Source: an uncultured Parvibacter sp.
GTDB taxonomy: Bacteria; Actinomycetota; Coriobacteriia; Coriobacteriales; Eggerthellaceae
Length of the DNA: 8,181 nt
Assembly (NCBI GenBank): GCA_910587945.1
Contig: CAJUNI010000072.1
Location: 3,252-11,432 of the forward strand
Reading direction: 5' to 3'
Shown in pieces: positions 5,912-8,181 of the stretch. The stretch's first letter is position 1, and each line of letters begins with the position of its first letter. The position numbers and the translations under genes were made by a program. The notes under the pieces are model-generated. The model was not told the DNA's origin. It saw nothing but the letters and a program-made list of their open reading frames with translations, and ran no database searches.

Positions 5912-6730
5912 ATGAAGGCCCTTATTCCTGCAGCTGGGTTAGGTACCCGCTTTTTACCCGCCACCAAAGCTCAGCCGAAAGAGATGCTTCTGGTGGTAGA
6001 TCGCCCCGCCATTCAATATGTGGTCGAAGAGGGCCTGGCTTCAGCGGCTGATGAGGTAGTTATCATCAATAGTCGCGATAAGAAGTCCATTGAAGAGCAT
6101 TTCTCTCCGGCCCCTGAACTGGTCGCTTTGCTTCGTGAGCGCGGCAAAGATGCCTATGCCGATGCAGTGGAGGCTGTTGGGAATTACAACGTCAGCTATG
6201 TTTATCAGGATGAAGCGCTGGGCCTTGGCCATGCAGTGCGGTGCGCTGCAGAAAAGACAGCAGGGGAGCCCTTCTATGTGCTCTTAGGTGATGTACTCGT
6301 TCCTGACAACGCTATGCTTCCGGCAATGCAGGCGGTCTCCGATGCCCATAATGGCGCCTCGGTGATTGCGGTCATGCCGGTGCCTGAGGAAAAGGTAAGT
6401 CGCTTTGGGGTGATTGCTGGCGCCGAAGTGGAGCCGGGAGTGTGGAAGGTGGATTCGCTGGTGGAAAAGCCGCCGGCAGAAGAGGCCCCTTCCAATCTTG
6501 CGGTGTTTGGGCGCTACCTGTTAAGCCCGCGTGTTATGGAGCTTTTGGCCGATGTTGCCCCAGGAGTGGGTGGCGAGATCCAACTTACCGATGCGCTGGA
6601 CGCGGTATTGCAAGAAGAAGAGATGTACGCCTTGGTCGTAGACCCGGCTGATGGTTTCGATACTGGTACGGTAGAAAGCTGGTTGGCAACTAATCAAGAA
6701 CTCTTCCGCCGCAAAAATGAAGGCCAATAA
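5912..6730 (+). CDS. galU: UTP-glucose-1-phosphate uridylyltransferase
   Basis: The enzyme makes UDP-glucose from UTP and glucose 1-phosphate in the cytoplasm, the activated sugar for envelope glycans, glycolipids and galactose use. The 272-residue sequence has the nucleotide-binding signature G9-L-G-T-R with the basic residues of TKAQPKEM (K19, K23). It also has the YQDEALGLGHAV uridine-contact region (98-109), the metal-binding G126-D127 pair, V184-E-K-P187, G200-R-Y and GEIQLTD (221-227), and ends with the GFDTG motif (248-252). The length is slightly below the usual 290-300, but all core motifs are present. The start at ATG 5912 follows a purine-rich AGAGAAAGG with a 6-base spacing. It stands alone on its strand and converges with the ApbE gene with 65 bases between the stops. 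Nothing ties it functionally to the flavin genes. Confidence 0.95.
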   Translation: MKALIPAAGLGTRFLPATKAQPKEMLLVVDRPAIQYVVEEGLASAADEVVIINSRDKKSIEEHFSPAPELVALLRERGKDAYADAVEAVGNYNVSYVYQDEALGLGHAVRCAAEKTAGEPFYVLLGDVLVPDNAMLPAMQAVSDAHNGASVIAVMPVPEEKVSRFGVIAGAEVEPGVWKVDSLVEKPPAEEAPSNLAVFGRYLLSPRVMELLADVAPGVGGEIQLTDALDAVLQEEEMYALVVDPADGFDTGTVESWLATNQELFRRKNEGQ

Positions 6731-6795
6731 GGGTTTACACGTGATGATCGCTGGTTGAGGGCAAGGCGTGAGATTTAGCTGTTCTCCGCGGGGCG

Positions 6796-8025
6796 TTAGG
6801 GTTCCTTGACGGTCCAAACTTGCTTTTGGTCGTCAATAAAATAGGCTTGAAGAATTTCGGGTCGTGCCAACACAAAGGCACGGCCCGCTTCTTTTCCTAA
6901 GGCTAGGAGGGTGGTGGAAAAACCCTCGGCGTCTAAGGCTGTTTTACAGACGACGGTGGCGCTTGCGACATCGGTGGTCACGGGGTTGCCGGTGGAAGGA
7001 TCGAGGATGTGGTGATAGCGCCGGCCATCTTTTAGAAATGAGCGCTCTCCCACGCCGCTTGTGACCACGGCGCCATCAGTAAGACGCAGAGTGCCAAGAA
7101 GCTTCTGGGAATCAAAGGGATCGCGCAAACCCACAACCCAGGGTTTTTCTTCAGGCTTTGTGCCGCAAACGGCAACATTTCCCCCCAAATTAACGAGCAT
7201 TCCTTCTAAGTTAAAACGCTCTTTCAGGGTGAGGAGTTGATCGGCCATCCATCCCTTGGCAATGCCTCCGACATCCACGGAGGCCTCGGGGTGATGGAGA
7301 CAAACTTCCCAACTGTCAGAGGTAAGAGGATTGAGCGTGATGCGTCGCCAATCCACCGCCCCTTGAGCCCGTGCGAGGTCATCGGCGCTAGGGATGATGC
7401 CTTCATGGAAGTCCCAGAGGCAACTGAGAGCACCGATGGTGATATCGAAGCAGCCTTCACTCAGAGCGCAATAATGAAGTGCGGCTTGAAGGAGCTCGCC
7501 GGTTTCTTGGGAGACAATCACGGGGGCGCCCTGAGCAGCGTTAAGGCGCGTGATTTCCGAGTGGGGCAACGTGCGAGAGAAGATGCGCTCCCATCGCCGA
7601 CAGGCGGCACGTGCTTGTTTGAGGGCTGCCTGGCAGGAGGCAGCTTCTCCGTAGCAGTCAATTTGGATAATGGTGTTGCAGCCGAGAAAATCGATGCCAT
7701 AAGGCCCCTGGGAGACGCTTGGCTCCGCGTTGGGGGTGGTGCCGCTTAGGGGCTCCGTGCTAGGGCCTTCGCTGCTGGTGCAAGTGGTGCTGCATGTGCG
7801 AGCCTCGCCAACTTTCGTGACTCCAACCCGTTGGCTGTCTTCATCAAAGCCGCGCCAAGATACCCACTCTTCTTGAGGAAGCGGGGCGAGCGCAGGGGAG
7901 TTGTCTTCTACTAATGTCATGGGGAAGAGTATAGCGTGCCCGGGCGAAAGACCGTTGAGGTGTTGACGCAAAGCAGCTTGCAGCGATGGCTCGGCACAAC
8001 CGCTACCGAGCTCAAATTGTTTCAT
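6796..8025 (-). CDS. apbE: FAD:protein FMN transferase, ApbE family, with long N-terminal extension
   Basis: ApbE enzymes move FMN from FAD onto a Thr of target flavoproteins and need a divalent metal. Residues about 115-405 carry the family motifs in order: HSEITRLN (155-162), FDITIG (193-198), DVGGIAKG (251-258), VNLGGN (278-283), TSGVGERSF (322-330), HHILDP (338-343) and a metal-site segment A366-E-G-F-S-T371. In many ApbE proteins the second of these is Asp; here E367 takes that place. Residues 1-110 are extra, low in hydrophobicity, rich in Ser/Thr/Pro near 75-105 and contain C78-x3-C82. No Sec, Tat or lipobox signal is visible, so location is unclear. The protein has 409 residues from ATG 8025; GTG at 8028 is a possible start one codon earlier, and the ribosome site (AGAGGG) is distant. 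The FMN lipoprotein at the left end is the obvious candidate substrate. Confidence 0.92.
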   Translation of the reverse strand: MKQFELGSGCAEPSLQAALRQHLNGLSPGHAILFPMTLVEDNSPALAPLPQEEWVSWRGFDEDSQRVGVTKVGEARTCSTTCTSSEGPSTEPLSGTTPNAEPSVSQGPYGIDFLGCNTIIQIDCYGEAASCQAALKQARAACRRWERIFSRTLPHSEITRLNAAQGAPVIVSQETGELLQAALHYCALSEGCFDITIGALSCLWDFHEGIIPSADDLARAQGAVDWRRITLNPLTSDSWEVCLHHPEASVDVGGIAKGWMADQLLTLKERFNLEGMLVNLGGNVAVCGTKPEEKPWVVGLRDPFDSQKLLGTLRLTDGAVVTSGVGERSFLKDGRRYHHILDPSTGNPVTTDVASATVVCKTALDAEGFSTTLLALGKEAGRAFVLARPEILQAYFIDDQKQVWTVKEP

Positions 8026-8181
8026 CACGTAACGCCGTATCCCTCTGCAATTAACAATTTGGGGTACGTACTTTTTGGTCAGATGCCTTACTTACGAGTT
8101 TTTATGCACAGCTGCGCCAGGAAATCCCACTTGGGGGTGCGGCAGAATATTGGACATGCTCAATCCACATAACCAAGGCGT
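8026..8181 (-). promoter_or_regulatory. Upstream region of the ApbE gene (promoter not resolved)
   Basis: These 156 bases precede the ApbE gene. They contain a perfect 8-base palindrome GTACGTAC (8064-8071) and AT-rich stretches, but no convincing pair of -35 and -10 boxes was found. No coding region with a ribosome site is apparent, and the window ends here. Confidence 0.3.

Noticed and set aside
6731..6795. Possible bidirectional terminator between galU and apbE
   Set aside because: No stem with a flanking T run was found on either strand in these 65 bases.
7237..7749. 170-codon + strand open frame
   Set aside because: It lies wholly antisense within the ApbE gene, whose motifs are unmistakable on the other strand.
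1..8181. Insertion sequences, CRISPR arrays, tRNA or rRNA genes, phage genes
   Set aside because: No transposase motifs, terminal inverted repeats, regularly spaced repeats or RNA gene cores were seen on either strand.

Overview
The window reads as chromosome of a moderately GC-rich, strictly or mostly anaerobic bacterium. The best guess is an actinobacterium of the Coriobacteriia/Eggerthellaceae type. This rests on the pairing of a small FMN-binding lipoprotein with a Tat-exported fumarate-reductase-like flavoprotein, on the GalU sequence style, and on single-gene regulators placed beside a respiratory-type reductase. The assignment is an inference from gene content; no marker gene for taxonomy is present.

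Left part (1-3231, + strand): a compact three-gene operon ending in a clear Rho-independent terminator. It encodes (1) a lipoprotein with a covalent-FMN attachment motif, (2) a Tat-secreted FAD-dependent reductase/dehydrogenase of the fumarate/urocanate reductase superfamily, and (3) a six-helix membrane protein without obvious heme ligands. Together they look like an extracytosolic flavin-based respiratory reductase: electrons would pass from the membrane to the FMN lipoprotein, then to the FAD enzyme and an unknown organic acceptor. Two residues that bind dicarboxylate in fumarate reductases appear to be replaced, so the substrate is probably not fumarate.

Middle part (3278-5361, - strand): two paralogous regulators head to tail, each with two complete MarR-type winged-helix domains fused in one chain. 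A short stretch just past the first gene repeats its C-terminal codons with only synonymous changes over seven codons, which hints at the remnant of a third copy. They converge on the reductase operon and may sense its substrate or redox state, but no operator could be proved.

Right part (5362-8181): a 550-base non-coding stretch, then galU (UTP-glucose-1-phosphate uridylyltransferase, + strand). A convergent ApbE-type FAD:protein FMN transferase follows, with an unusual Cys-containing N-terminal extension of about 110 residues and no visible signal peptide. ApbE is the enzyme class that attaches FMN to proteins such as the lipoprotein at the left end, so it is the functional link across the window. 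galU appears to be an unrelated housekeeping neighbour.

The most novel material is the reductase operon with its unassigned membrane subunit and altered active site, and the duplicated double-MarR regulators next to it.
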